A DNA stretch of 13,408 nt from positions 1-13,408 of the forward strand of contig JBDTZF010000072.1 in assembly GCA_040005265.1 (NCBI GenBank). The letters run 5' to 3'. The notes below the pieces were generated by a model, which was not told the DNA's origin, did not search any database, and saw only the letters and a list, made by a program, of their open reading frames with translations. Below are positions 1-6,455 of this stretch, in pieces; positions within the stretch are counted from its first letter, which is position 1; each line of letters begins with the position of its first letter. This DNA comes from JBDTZF01 sp040005265 (GTDB lineage: Bacteria; Verrucomicrobiota; Verrucomicrobiia; Chthoniobacterales; UBA10450). The position numbers and the translations under genes were made by a program.

Positions 1-2
1 CG

Positions 3-155
3 TCCGCGATCGGCAATGCTGTGCTGCGCTTGATGGATGATGCAGTCGCCCGTGAAAAGATGATCGCCGAGTTCGACTCAATCATCTCCCAACTCGGTGA
101 AGGCGGCGCGAGTGACCGCGCCGCGAAAGCGATTCTCGATGAACTTTGCGGGTAG
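3..155 (+). CDS. lpxB: Lipid-A-disaccharide synthase, C-terminal fragment (5' end outside window)
   Basis: An open frame enters from the left edge and ends at TAG 153-155, giving about 50 C-terminal residues. It reads SAIGNAVLRLMDDAVAREKM and finishes with a helix containing LGEGGASDRAAKAILDEL. This matches the usual LpxB tail, in which a 'RLLDD...R..M...F..LG..GAS.RAA..IL' pattern closes the GT-B fold. LpxB is the inner-membrane-associated glycosyltransferase that joins UDP-2,3-diacylglucosamine and lipid X to form the lipid A disaccharide. The catalytic part is off the window, so the call rests on the tail pattern alone. It is supported by lpxC-fabZ and lpxA elsewhere in the window and by an ArnT-like gene directly downstream. 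Another GT-B glycosyltransferase is possible but less likely. Confidence 0.75.
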   Translation, partial: SAIGNAVLRLMDDAVAREKMIAEFDSIISQLGEGGASDRAAKAILDELCG

Positions 156-232
156 GTGTATCGGCCGCTCCGTTTCTGCCAGTCCGGCTAGGACCGATGC
201 TGATAATGCGGCTTCGCCGTCATATTTTTGGC

Positions 233-254
233 ATCGAGCAAGGGACTGCTCGAT
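233..254. other. Perfect 8-bp stem-loop between lpxB and the GT39 gene
   Basis: ATCGAGCA (233-240) and TGCTCGAT (247-254) are perfect reverse complements around a 6-nt loop. No T-run follows, so a classical intrinsic terminator is unlikely. It lies 44 bp before the next start codon and could be a leader hairpin or chance. The rest of the 142-bp gap 156-297 shows no recognisable promoter. Confidence 0.35.
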
Positions 255-297
255 CCACCTTGCGCTGCTGACTGTTCGCGGGATACAACGCATGTGA

Positions 298-1917
298 ATG
301 GACGTGAGTCTTCCAGGAAATCTTCTCACCGATAAGCGCACGCTCTGGCTCGTCGGTGCGCTCGCCGTCGTCTTGTTTCTCCTCACGAATCTCCCTTGGC
401 AGCTCGACGATTACGATCAGGCCAAGCAGGCCTACACCTCGTTTGAGATGGTGAAGGACGGGCATTGGTTTTATCAGCAAACCCCGCACGAACATGTCGC
501 GACCAAACCGCCGTTGATCGGCTGGATTTCGGCCGGGCTGTTTGCGATCACGCGTTCGTGGGACGTCGCCTGGCGCTTGCCGTCGCTTCTCGCGGCGATT
601 GCGATGGCGATCTTGTTGTTTCGCACGGCGAATTCCGCCTACGGCTCGATTGCGGGACTCATCGCCCTCAGCGCATTCGGATTGAATATGGTCACGCTGC
701 GGCTGGCCACGCTGGTGCGCACTGATATGCCGCTGGCGCTCGCGATTTTTCTGATCGGTTTGTTGATATGGCAAAAGATCCGGACCCGCGCGATTTGGAA
801 TGATCACGATCGGAGGTCGGTCCTCGCGCTGCTTACGGCGGCGATGCTGATCAAGGGACCGATCGTCTATGCGTTTCTGTTGCCTGGCATCGCCCTCTTT
901 CAATGGCGGGCCTCGGGAGGGACACGCGCCGTCGTGTCCCAAATATTTGGGCGCCGACAGCGCGGACGCCCTCCATTAAACGAGAAGTCGGACACTCCTG
1001 GTGAGGCTTGCAGCGCGTGGTCGGGGTGGCGGCCGTGGTTGTTGTCGCTTGGAATTTTTCTGGTCTGGGTGATTGGCGGAATCATTTTTCAGACCGGTTT
1101 CTTCAATCAGGTCGTCATGCGCGAATTCGTGGGACGCTTCGGCGAAACGATCCATCGACCGCAGCCGTTCTATTTTTACCTGCCGCATTTGCTTCACAAA
1201 TTTGCCCCGTGGAGTCTGCTGATGATCGCGCTGGCAGTTATCGATCTTCGATCAGCCAAATGGAAAGTTCGTGAAGCGTTCCGGCAAATGTCGCCGGAGA
1301 CATTCTGGTTGATCTGTTGGAGCCTGGGCGGCTTGCTAGCAATGTCTTTGATCCCATCAAAACGAGTGGATCGGATTTTTCCGGTTATTCCGCCGCTTTG
1401 TTTGCTGCTCGCGGCTCAAATCGCGAATTGGGAGGGACGTGCTTCTGCGCGTCCAAGACCTGCAGAAGCAGGTCCCTCCGACGCCGATCTTGCGGACGCT
1501 GAGAACGAGGACGCGCGCGGCCGCGTTTATCTTTGGAGCGCGATCGTTTTAGTCGCATCGATTTTATTTACCAGCGTTTACACAATGTCGAAGGTCGTCA
1601 CGGGATATCGCGATCAACGCGATGCGCTGGTCGTGTTCGGACATCAGGTGCGTGATGAAGCGGACAAGCATCACTGGCGATACGAAGCAGTTACTGCCGA
1701 TGATGAAGGACTGCTTCTCTATTTGCGCAGGCCACATTTTCTTAAGCCCGACCGCGCCGTTGCCGAATGGAATGGCGGCTATGTCGATGCGCTCGTCGTG
1801 CCCGGGAAGGACGCTCCGGCGCTAATGCGCCAGCTTCACGACGCCGCGCTGTCGGAATTGAAATCAGCCGGGAGAAAAGACGAACGAGGTCTTGGTTACG
1901 TTCTCATCACGCGCTGA
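298..1917 (+). CDS. GT39/ArnT-like polyprenyl-phosphate-dependent membrane glycosyltransferase
   Basis: This 539-residue polytopic membrane protein belongs to the GT-C (PMT/ArnT) fold. TM1 (about 16-34) is followed by the first periplasmic loop LDDYDQAKQAYTSFEM (37-51), where the acidic pair occupies the catalytic Asp position of GT39 enzymes. The family-like 'TKPPLIGWISAGLFAI' (69-84) and 'WRLPSLLAA' (92-100) follow, then hydrophobic segments near 116-137, 143-158, 175-200, 246-265, 303-315, 335-351, 360-375 and 411-428. Family members move a sugar from a polyprenyl-phosphate carrier onto lipid A or protein. Its place after lpxB suggests a lipid A or LPS acceptor, which is inference. ATG 298 is preceded by an in-frame TGA at 295, so the start cannot lie further upstream. 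Residues about 207-227 and 378-394 are encoded by palindromic repeats (916-974 and 1431-1479) that look like in-frame insertions into loops. ArnT itself is not claimed, because the acceptor and donor sugar cannot be read from sequence. Confidence 0.85.
   Translation: MDVSLPGNLLTDKRTLWLVGALAVVLFLLTNLPWQLDDYDQAKQAYTSFEMVKDGHWFYQQTPHEHVATKPPLIGWISAGLFAITRSWDVAWRLPSLLAAIAMAILLFRTANSAYGSIAGLIALSAFGLNMVTLRLATLVRTDMPLALAIFLIGLLIWQKIRTRAIWNDHDRRSVLALLTAAMLIKGPIVYAFLLPGIALFQWRASGGTRAVVSQIFGRRQRGRPPLNEKSDTPGEACSAWSGWRPWLLSLGIFLVWVIGGIIFQTGFFNQVVMREFVGRFGETIHRPQPFYFYLPHLLHKFAPWSLLMIALAVIDLRSAKWKVREAFRQMSPETFWLICWSLGGLLAMSLIPSKRVDRIFPVIPPLCLLLAAQIANWEGRASARPRPAEAGPSDADLADAENEDARGRVYLWSAIVLVASILFTSVYTMSKVVTGYRDQRDALVVFGHQVRDEADKHHWRYEAVTADDEGLLLYLRRPHFLKPDRAVAEWNGGYVDALVVPGKDAPALMRQLHDAALSELKSAGRKDERGLGYVLITR
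916..974. repeat. Palindromic repeat family A, copy 1, inside the GT39 gene
   Basis: The 59-bp element has outer arms GGAGGG (916-921) and CCCTCC (969-974). Inside is an 8-bp hairpin, GGGACACG (919-926) with CGTGTCCC (933-940). It is followed by the palindrome CAAATATTTG (940-949) and a smaller GGGCG/CGCCC stem (949-953, 967-971). A near-identical copy lies at 1935-1994. Here it is translated in frame as about residues 207-227, an Arg/Gly-rich stretch next to the hydrophobic core segments. Confidence 0.85.
1431..1479. repeat. Palindromic repeat family B, inside the GT39 gene
   Basis: Arms 1431-1448 (GGAGGGACGTGCTTCTGC) and 1462-1479 are reverse complements over 18 bp with one mismatch, around a 13-nt loop. 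The arm begins GGAGGGAC, the same 8 bases that start family A, which suggests related ends. It is read in frame as about WEGRASARPRPAEAGPS (residues 378-394), a low-complexity segment between two membrane helices. Confidence 0.8.
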
Positions 1918-1934
1918 TCTCGATTCTAGAATCT

Positions 1935-1994
1935 GGAGGGACATGTTCCGTCATGTCCCCCAATATTTGGGCGCCTACAGCGCGGACGCCCTCC
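1935..1994. repeat. Palindromic repeat family A, copy 2, between GT39 and recN stop codons
   Basis: This 60-bp copy of the element at 916-974 fills the gap between two convergent genes. The right half is nearly identical, including the shared GCGGACGCCCTCCATTA. In the left hairpin the stem changes from GGGACACG/CGTGTCCC to GGGACATG/CATGTCCC, so one base pair is replaced by another and pairing is kept. A hairpin here could end transcription from both sides, but there is no T-tract. Confidence 0.85.
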
Positions 1995-2003
1995 ATTAGC
2001 GGG

Positions 2004-3668
2004 CTATGCTTCCTTCAATAACGTCGCCGCGAGTTCCAACGCCGATTCACTTTTTCCACCAAGCATCCGCGCGATCTCTTCGCGGCGCGCTTTGCCGCTG
2101 ACCGCGCGCAATTGCGAATAGGTCCGGCCGCGGACGACCTCTTTTGTGACAACGAAGTGGGTAGAAGCAGTCGCCGCGACCTGCGGGAGATGAGTGATGC
2201 AGATCACCTGGTGATCGCGGCCTAACGTTTGCATTTTCGCGCCGACCGCGTTCGCGATCTCGCCGCCGACATTGGCGTCGATCTCATCGAAGACCAGCAA
2301 TGGAATTTCGTCGTGCGCGGCGAGGGCGGACTTGATCGCAAGCATCAGGCGCGAGATTTCGCCGCTCGAGGCGATGGTGCGCAGCGGTTTGAGCGGTTCG
2401 CCCGGATTCGGCGAGAAAAGGAGTTCCATGGAATCGAATCCATCCAGGCGCGGTTCCTCCAGGTCGCTCAACTTCGCTTCGAACTCGGATTGGCGGAACC
2501 CGAGATCGCGCAGATTGCGCCGGATGTTTTCGGAAAGGTTCGGGGCCGCCTTGGTTCGCAATTTCCGCAGAGCTTCGCCGGCGCGGTTCATTTGCGCGCG
2601 CACATTTTCAATTTCTTTGGTGAGGCGCTCCAGTTCTGCATCGCGGCCTTCGATCTTTCGCATTCGCTCGGTCGCGCGCTCGCCAAACGCAACCACTTCG
2701 GCAATCGATCCCCCGTATTTCCGCTTTAGAGTTTCAAAAAGCGAGACCCGCTGTTCCAGCGCGGAAAGTTGGGCCGGATCGAGATCGAGTTTCTCGGCGT
2801 AACTGGAAAGGGCGCGGGCAATCTCGGAAAGCTCGACCACACTGGCGTCGTGGGCAGAAGAGAATTGCGCAATGGAAGTGTCGATCTTCTCCAGTTCGCG
2901 CAAAAGTCGCTGCGTTTCGGCCAGTTGAGAGAGAACGGAGTCGTCCGCTTCGGAAAGTTTGCCGGCGACCGCGGAGGCCAGCTCGATCAGTCGTTTGCTG
3001 TTGCTAGCCAGTTTATAACGGTTCTCGATTTCGACTTCTTCTCCGGCGACCAGATTTGCGCCGTTGATCTCACTCGTTTGATGGCGAAGCAGATCGAGCT
3101 CCTGTTCGCGCGCTGTTTCGGCGGTGTTAAGCGCCGAATATTCCGCCAGCAGCGTCTGCAATTGACGATAATGTTTTCGATATTCGTCGAGCTGCTCTCC
3201 CGTGCGGGCGAACGAATCGAGCAGGCCCAACTGTTTTTCCGACGAGAGCAACGACTGGTGATCGTGTGGTCCGTGAAGATCGACAAGATCGTCGCCGAGA
3301 CTTTTCAGGATCGACAGTGTGGTAGGCGACCCGTTGATGAATTGTCGGTTGGTGCCGCTGGAGGCAATAGTTCTCTTAATGATCAAATCGTTTTCGCACG
3401 GTTCGACTCCGGCTTCGATCAGCTGAGGGTTGAGCTTTCCCAATTGCTCGCCGCTAAAGATTGCCTCCACTGTGCAAAGATCCGCGCCGGTCCGGATGAG
3501 CGATTTATCCGCGCGCTCACCGAGCAGGAGTTGAAGCGCGCCGATGATGATCGACTTGCCCGCTCCGGTTTCTCCGGTGACCGCGAGGAAGCCAGGCGCG
3601 ATCTGCCATTCGAGCTCTTCTACGAGCGCGAGATTTTTAATACGGAGGAGATTAAGGACGGCGGGCAT
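2004..3668 (-). CDS. recN: DNA repair protein RecN
   Basis: RecN is an SMC-like ATPase acting in recombinational repair of double-strand breaks. Counting from ATG 3668 the protein has 554 residues, the usual RecN length. It starts MPAVLNLLRIKNLALVEELE, the typical RecN opening. Walker A GETGAGKS is at 32-39. Long helical, coiled-coil-prone sequence fills the middle. The ABC signature ASSGEISRLMLAIKSAL, Walker B LLVFDEIDANVGG and the switch 'ICITHLPQVAA' are near the C-terminus. The frame stays open to 3827, but the extra 53 residues do not look like RecN and run through a GTTGAG-rich tract, so the internal ATG was chosen. No clear Shine-Dalgarno precedes it. It is convergent with the GT39 gene and divergent from the MBL-fold gene, and is probably transcribed alone. 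Confidence 0.95.
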   Translation of the reverse strand: MPAVLNLLRIKNLALVEELEWQIAPGFLAVTGETGAGKSIIIGALQLLLGERADKSLIRTGADLCTVEAIFSGEQLGKLNPQLIEAGVEPCENDLIIKRTIASSGTNRQFINGSPTTLSILKSLGDDLVDLHGPHDHQSLLSSEKQLGLLDSFARTGEQLDEYRKHYRQLQTLLAEYSALNTAETAREQELDLLRHQTSEINGANLVAGEEVEIENRYKLASNSKRLIELASAVAGKLSEADDSVLSQLAETQRLLRELEKIDTSIAQFSSAHDASVVELSEIARALSSYAEKLDLDPAQLSALEQRVSLFETLKRKYGGSIAEVVAFGERATERMRKIEGRDAELERLTKEIENVRAQMNRAGEALRKLRTKAAPNLSENIRRNLRDLGFRQSEFEAKLSDLEEPRLDGFDSMELLFSPNPGEPLKPLRTIASSGEISRLMLAIKSALAAHDEIPLLVFDEIDANVGGEIANAVGAKMQTLGRDHQVICITHLPQVAATASTHFVVTKEVVRGRTYSQLRAVSGKARREEIARMLGGKSESALELAATLLKEA

Positions 3669-3720
3669 CGAGAAGAGTTGAGTGGTTGAGAGGCTGAGTA
3701 GTTGAGTTGAGAGTGGCAGC
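3669..3720. other. GA-rich GTTGAG-type degenerate tandem tract in a divergent intergenic region
   Basis: From about 3674 to 3712 the plus strand repeats GTTGAG/GCTGAG-like hexamers with 1-3 nt variation (GAGTTGAGTGGTTGAG, then GAGTAGTTGAGTTGAG). A related reverse-orientation motif, ACTCAAATCTCAAC, follows at about 3734-3747. The region must hold the recN promoter and probably the promoter of the MBL gene, but no convincing -35/-10 pair was seen. Confidence 0.5.
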
Positions 3721-3798
3721 TTGCCAAGTCGAAACTCAAATCTCAACCCTGAAGCTCCGAAGACCGCGCTCGGCGCACCCGGCGACAAGAAGGCGCAA

Positions 3799-4566
3799 TT
3801 GACGCTCACCTTTCTGGGCACGGGCACGTCGCAGGGTGTGCCGATGATTGGCTGTGATTGCGAGGTTTGCCACTCACCCGATCCTCGTGATCAACGCCTC
3901 CGCTCCTCAATTTATATTGAGACGCCCGAATGCGCGTGGGTGGTGGATACCGGAACTGATTTTCGCACCCAGGCGCTGCGGGAAAATATTCGGCGACTCG
4001 ATGCCGTTATTTTCACTCATTCCCACACCGATCACATCATGGGCTTCGACGATCTGCGCCGGTTTTCGCACGCCCGCGGTTCGATGCCGGTCTATGCTTC
4101 GGCCGGAACAATGCGCGATCTGGAACGCGTATTTCAGTTCGCATTTCAAACGACCAATCCGATTCCGTATTATTTAAAACCCGAACCGCACGTGATTGAC
4201 GGTCCATTCGAATTAGGATCGACAACAATTACTCCGTTGCCGGTGCCGCATGGCAATTCGATCGTGAACGGTTATCTCTTCGCGCGCTCGGGAGAAAAAC
4301 TCGTCGCCTACATAAGCGATTGCAGCGCTGTGCCGGATCCGATTGTCGATCTCATCGCCGGGGTAAACGTCTTGATTATCGACGCGCTTCGCGACAAACC
4401 GCACCCGACACATTTAAGCGTGGGGCAAGCGCTGGAAGTGGCGGCGCGCGTCCGGCCAGGGGCGACTTACTTTACTCACATTTGCCATGACCTCCCTCAA
4501 GCAGCCGAATCGCGTCTGCCCGCGAACACCCACATCGCGTATGACGGTCTTAAACTCACTTTATAA
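3799..4566 (+). CDS. MBL-fold metallohydrolase, PhnP-like (phosphoribosyl cyclic phosphodiesterase type)
   Basis: This protein of about 255 residues belongs to the metallo-beta-lactamase superfamily. The opening LTLTFLGTGTSQGVPMIGC and a Cys cluster (C19, C21, C24 in CDCEVC) followed by 'RDQRLRSS' resemble PhnP, where such cysteines bind a structural zinc. The metal-site motif HSHTDH is at 74-79. Further ligand candidates are the His of VPHGNS, the Asp of ISDCS and the His of HPTHLS or THICHD. PhnP opens 5-phosphoribosyl 1,2-cyclic phosphate in phosphonate use, but no phn genes are visible, so the substrate is open. The start is TTG 3799, preceded by AAGAAGG at 3787-3793 (5-nt spacer). An upstream in-frame TTG at 3721 would add 26 residues unlike the family. 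The stop codon abuts the next gene's ATG, so the pair is likely co-transcribed. Confidence 0.82.
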   Translation: MTLTFLGTGTSQGVPMIGCDCEVCHSPDPRDQRLRSSIYIETPECAWVVDTGTDFRTQALRENIRRLDAVIFTHSHTDHIMGFDDLRRFSHARGSMPVYASAGTMRDLERVFQFAFQTTNPIPYYLKPEPHVIDGPFELGSTTITPLPVPHGNSIVNGYLFARSGEKLVAYISDCSAVPDPIVDLIAGVNVLIIDALRDKPHPTHLSVGQALEVAARVRPGATYFTHICHDLPQAAESRLPANTHIAYDGLKLTL

Positions 4567-6141
4567 ATGAGATTCTGTTTCCCATTCCTGCTCCTGCTCC
4601 TGCTCCTGCTCGCGGTCGATCTTCACGCCGAGCGGTCGCTGACCGAATCGACTATCGTCGTTTTCAACAAAACGGCCCCCGAATCCGTTAAGCTGGCAAA
4701 TTTTTACGCGCAGCAACGCGGGATCCCGCGCGACCATCTGGTCGGCCTTAACTGTTCCAGTGAAGAGGAAATCAGTCGTGCCGAGTACGACGACAATATT
4801 GCGAATCCGCTCCGGGAAGCTTTCAAGGATCACAAATGGTGGACCGTACACGAACTGGCGCGGGGGACTTCTACAAAGGAGAATCCGATTCGGTTCGTTG
4901 CCGTCATCAGAGGCGTCCCGCTAAAGATTCGTTCGGCAGGGGATTATCCGGGCGACGTGCCGGGGCCGGGACCGCTCGGGAATCGCAACGAAGCGTCGGT
5001 TGATTCCGAACTCACCATGCTATCTGCCACGGCACGGCAGATTTCGGGTTTCGCAATGAATCCGTATTTTAAGAGCTTTCGAGCGATCGAAGATTTCGAC
5101 AACATTGGAATGTTGCTGGTATGCCGGCTCGACGCACCGGATGCCTCGACGGTGCGACGAATGATCGTTGATTCGATTGCCGCGGAAAAGAACGGTCTTT
5201 GGGGTCGTGCTTACGTCGATGGCGCGCACAACACGTCTCAGGGCCTTGCCGTGGGCGACCAATGGCTCACGGAAATACTTCAGCAACTTCACAAGAACGG
5301 AATTCCCACCGTGTACGATGATGCGCCGGAAATTTTTCCTGAAGCATATCCGATCACCGATTGTGCTCTCTATTATGGTTGGTACGCAGCCGCCGTTGCG
5401 GGTCCATTCGCCCGGCCGGATTTTCGTTTTCTTCCCGGTGCGATCGCCGTTCACATCCATTCGTTTAGCGCCAGTACGCTGCGCGATCCGAATGCGGACT
5501 GGGTGGGGCCGCTGGTTTCACACGGAGCCGCGGCAAGTCTCGGCAACGTCTATGAGCCTTACCTCCAGCTCACTGCCCAGCTTGATGTTTTCAATGATCG
5601 TTTGCTTCACGGGTTCACTTTTGCCGAGAGCGCTTACATGTCGATGCGCGCACTTTCCTGGATGTCGGTGATGGTGGGGGATCCGTTGTACCGGCCTTAT
5701 TTATCGTGGCTGCAGATCGCGCAGCGAGATTCTGCAAAGGCCGCGAACGAATGGAAGGTCTATCACGAGCTCGCGGTGAAGGATGCCACAGTTCCTGCGC
5801 CCGTGTGGCGCACTGCGGCGCGTCAGGCCGCGATGCGGATTCGCAGCGGCCCAATCATGGAAGATCTCGGGTTGTTGGAGACGCACAACGGGCATTTCGC
5901 CGCAGCCACTAACAATTTCCAACTTGCGCGAACCTATTACACAAAGCGTGACGACATTGTTCGCGTCGTGCTGGAAGAATCGGACGCGTGGATCAAGATG
6001 AACAAACCGAAGCGGGCGCTGGAACTCGTCCGCTCAACCATGCGAACGGCGCCGGACACGCCGGCCGCGCCACTTCTGCGGGCAATCGAACGTGAAGCGA
6101 GCGGCCGGCCGCCGCCACCACCGATGCCGTCAAAGCCGTAG
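4567..6141 (+). CDS. Secreted TIGR03790-family protein with a C-terminal helical (TPR-like) extension
   Basis: The 524-residue protein begins with a signal peptide (MRFCFPF, eight Leu, AVDLHA) with probable cleavage near residue 21-22. Characteristic TIGR03790 segments follow: ESTIVVFNKTAPESVKLANF (early), 'QRGIPRDHLVGLNC', 'IRFVAVIRGVPLKI', 'LTMLSA' and 'PYLSWLQIAQ'. From memory, this family is uncharacterised and occurs mainly in genomes that encode an exosortase. No exosortase or PEP-CTERM tail is visible here. Residues about 410-510 form amphipathic helices (LGLLETHNGHFAAATNNFQL and later KRALELVRSTMRTAPDTPAA) that look like TPR units. The tail is Pro-rich. The ATG directly follows the TAA of the MBL gene. 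No catalytic function is assigned. Confidence 0.8.
   Translation: MRFCFPFLLLLLLLLAVDLHAERSLTESTIVVFNKTAPESVKLANFYAQQRGIPRDHLVGLNCSSEEEISRAEYDDNIANPLREAFKDHKWWTVHELARGTSTKENPIRFVAVIRGVPLKIRSAGDYPGDVPGPGPLGNRNEASVDSELTMLSATARQISGFAMNPYFKSFRAIEDFDNIGMLLVCRLDAPDASTVRRMIVDSIAAEKNGLWGRAYVDGAHNTSQGLAVGDQWLTEILQQLHKNGIPTVYDDAPEIFPEAYPITDCALYYGWYAAAVAGPFARPDFRFLPGAIAVHIHSFSASTLRDPNADWVGPLVSHGAAASLGNVYEPYLQLTAQLDVFNDRLLHGFTFAESAYMSMRALSWMSVMVGDPLYRPYLSWLQIAQRDSAKAANEWKVYHELAVKDATVPAPVWRTAARQAAMRIRSGPIMEDLGLLETHNGHFAAATNNFQLARTYYTKRDDIVRVVLEESDAWIKMNKPKRALELVRSTMRTAPDTPAAPLLRAIEREASGRPPPPPMPSKP
4586..4611 (+). repeat. Hexanucleotide microsatellite in a signal-peptide coding region
   Basis: Four consecutive TCCTGC units plus a partial one (4586-4611) encode the alternating CTG/CTC leucine run that forms the hydrophobic core of the TIGR03790 protein's signal peptide. 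Because the unit is 6 bp, slippage would add or remove two leucines without shifting the frame. Confidence 0.8.
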
Positions 6142-6151
6142 CGACCGCTTG

Positions 6152-6314
6152 CGTTTTGGAGTGCGGGCGCCGCTGCGCCGCTTTATTTCTCAGGGTGCGC
6201 AGATTAGCGTTCCCGTTTTTGCACATCGTGTAATCGGCAGTGCCTAACGCTCTGCGGCAGTTAACGGGGTCGAAATGCTTCGAAAGCGGCAGAGCACTGT
6301 CGCACTCCAAAACG
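6152..6314. repeat. MITE-like 163-bp inverted-repeat element
   Basis: Terminal 14-bp arms CGTTTTGGAGTGCG (6152-6165) and CGCACTCCAAAACG (6301-6314) are perfect reverse complements. A second inner pair, GCCGCTTT (6177-6184) and AAAGCGGC (6283-6290), is perfect too. The interior contains no sustained coding frame. It sits 10 bp after the TIGR03790 stop, in a convergent gap. The nested arms suggest a non-autonomous element or long hairpin. No target-site duplication was evident. Confidence 0.8.
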
Positions 6315-6455
6315 TGGCCGTGAAATGGGCGATTTGCGTGACCGCCATCCTGACCTTCGCGAAGCGAAGTCGAAGAATTCCGCGGCGTTACCCTGAAACG
6401 TTCATAACATTGGAGTTTGACGCTTCCCTGGATGGTGGAGCTTGGAATCTGGAGC
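6315..6455. other. Intergenic remainder before the lpxA stop, with a possible repeat fragment
   Basis: About 140 bp without a gene. Positions 6354-6374 hold TTCGCGAAGCGAAGTCGAAG-type sequence, similar in style to the GAGCG-AGTCGAG arms at 9423-9443, so it may be a degraded repeat. A GGAGCTTGGAATCTGGAGCTT direct repetition is at about 6438-6458. No promoter or terminator could be supported. Confidence 0.35.

Noticed and set aside
97..297. 66-codon plus-strand frame between lpxB and the GT39 gene, ending right at the GT39 ATG
   Set aside because: It overlaps the lpxB 3' end in another frame, has no recognisable features and no convincing ribosome-binding site. The ATG-TGA-ATG adjacency is probably chance, so a leader peptide is not claimed.
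220..942. 240-codon minus-strand frame opposite the start of the GT39 gene
   Set aside because: Highly charged, Arg/Gln-rich product antisense to a clear membrane protein. It is a shadow frame.
1918..2003. Intrinsic bidirectional terminator between GT39 and recN
   Set aside because: Strong hairpins exist, but they belong to a repeat also found inside a coding region and have no T-tract, so terminator function is not supported.
2769..3689. Long open frame of 306 codons on the plus strand opposite recN
   Set aside because: It lies entirely antisense to a well-supported RecN with all ATPase motifs, and its residues show no recognisable domain. GC-rich codon bias explains the open frame.
3721..3798. 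Upstream TTG start for the MBL-fold gene
   Set aside because: It would add 26 residues unlike the family N-terminus, whereas TTG 3799 has AAGAAGG at proper distance and begins at the conserved first strand.
3669..3827. Upstream extension of recN to 3827
   Set aside because: The additional 53 residues include translated GTTGAG tract and no RecN similarity. The canonical RecN opening starts at ATG 3668.
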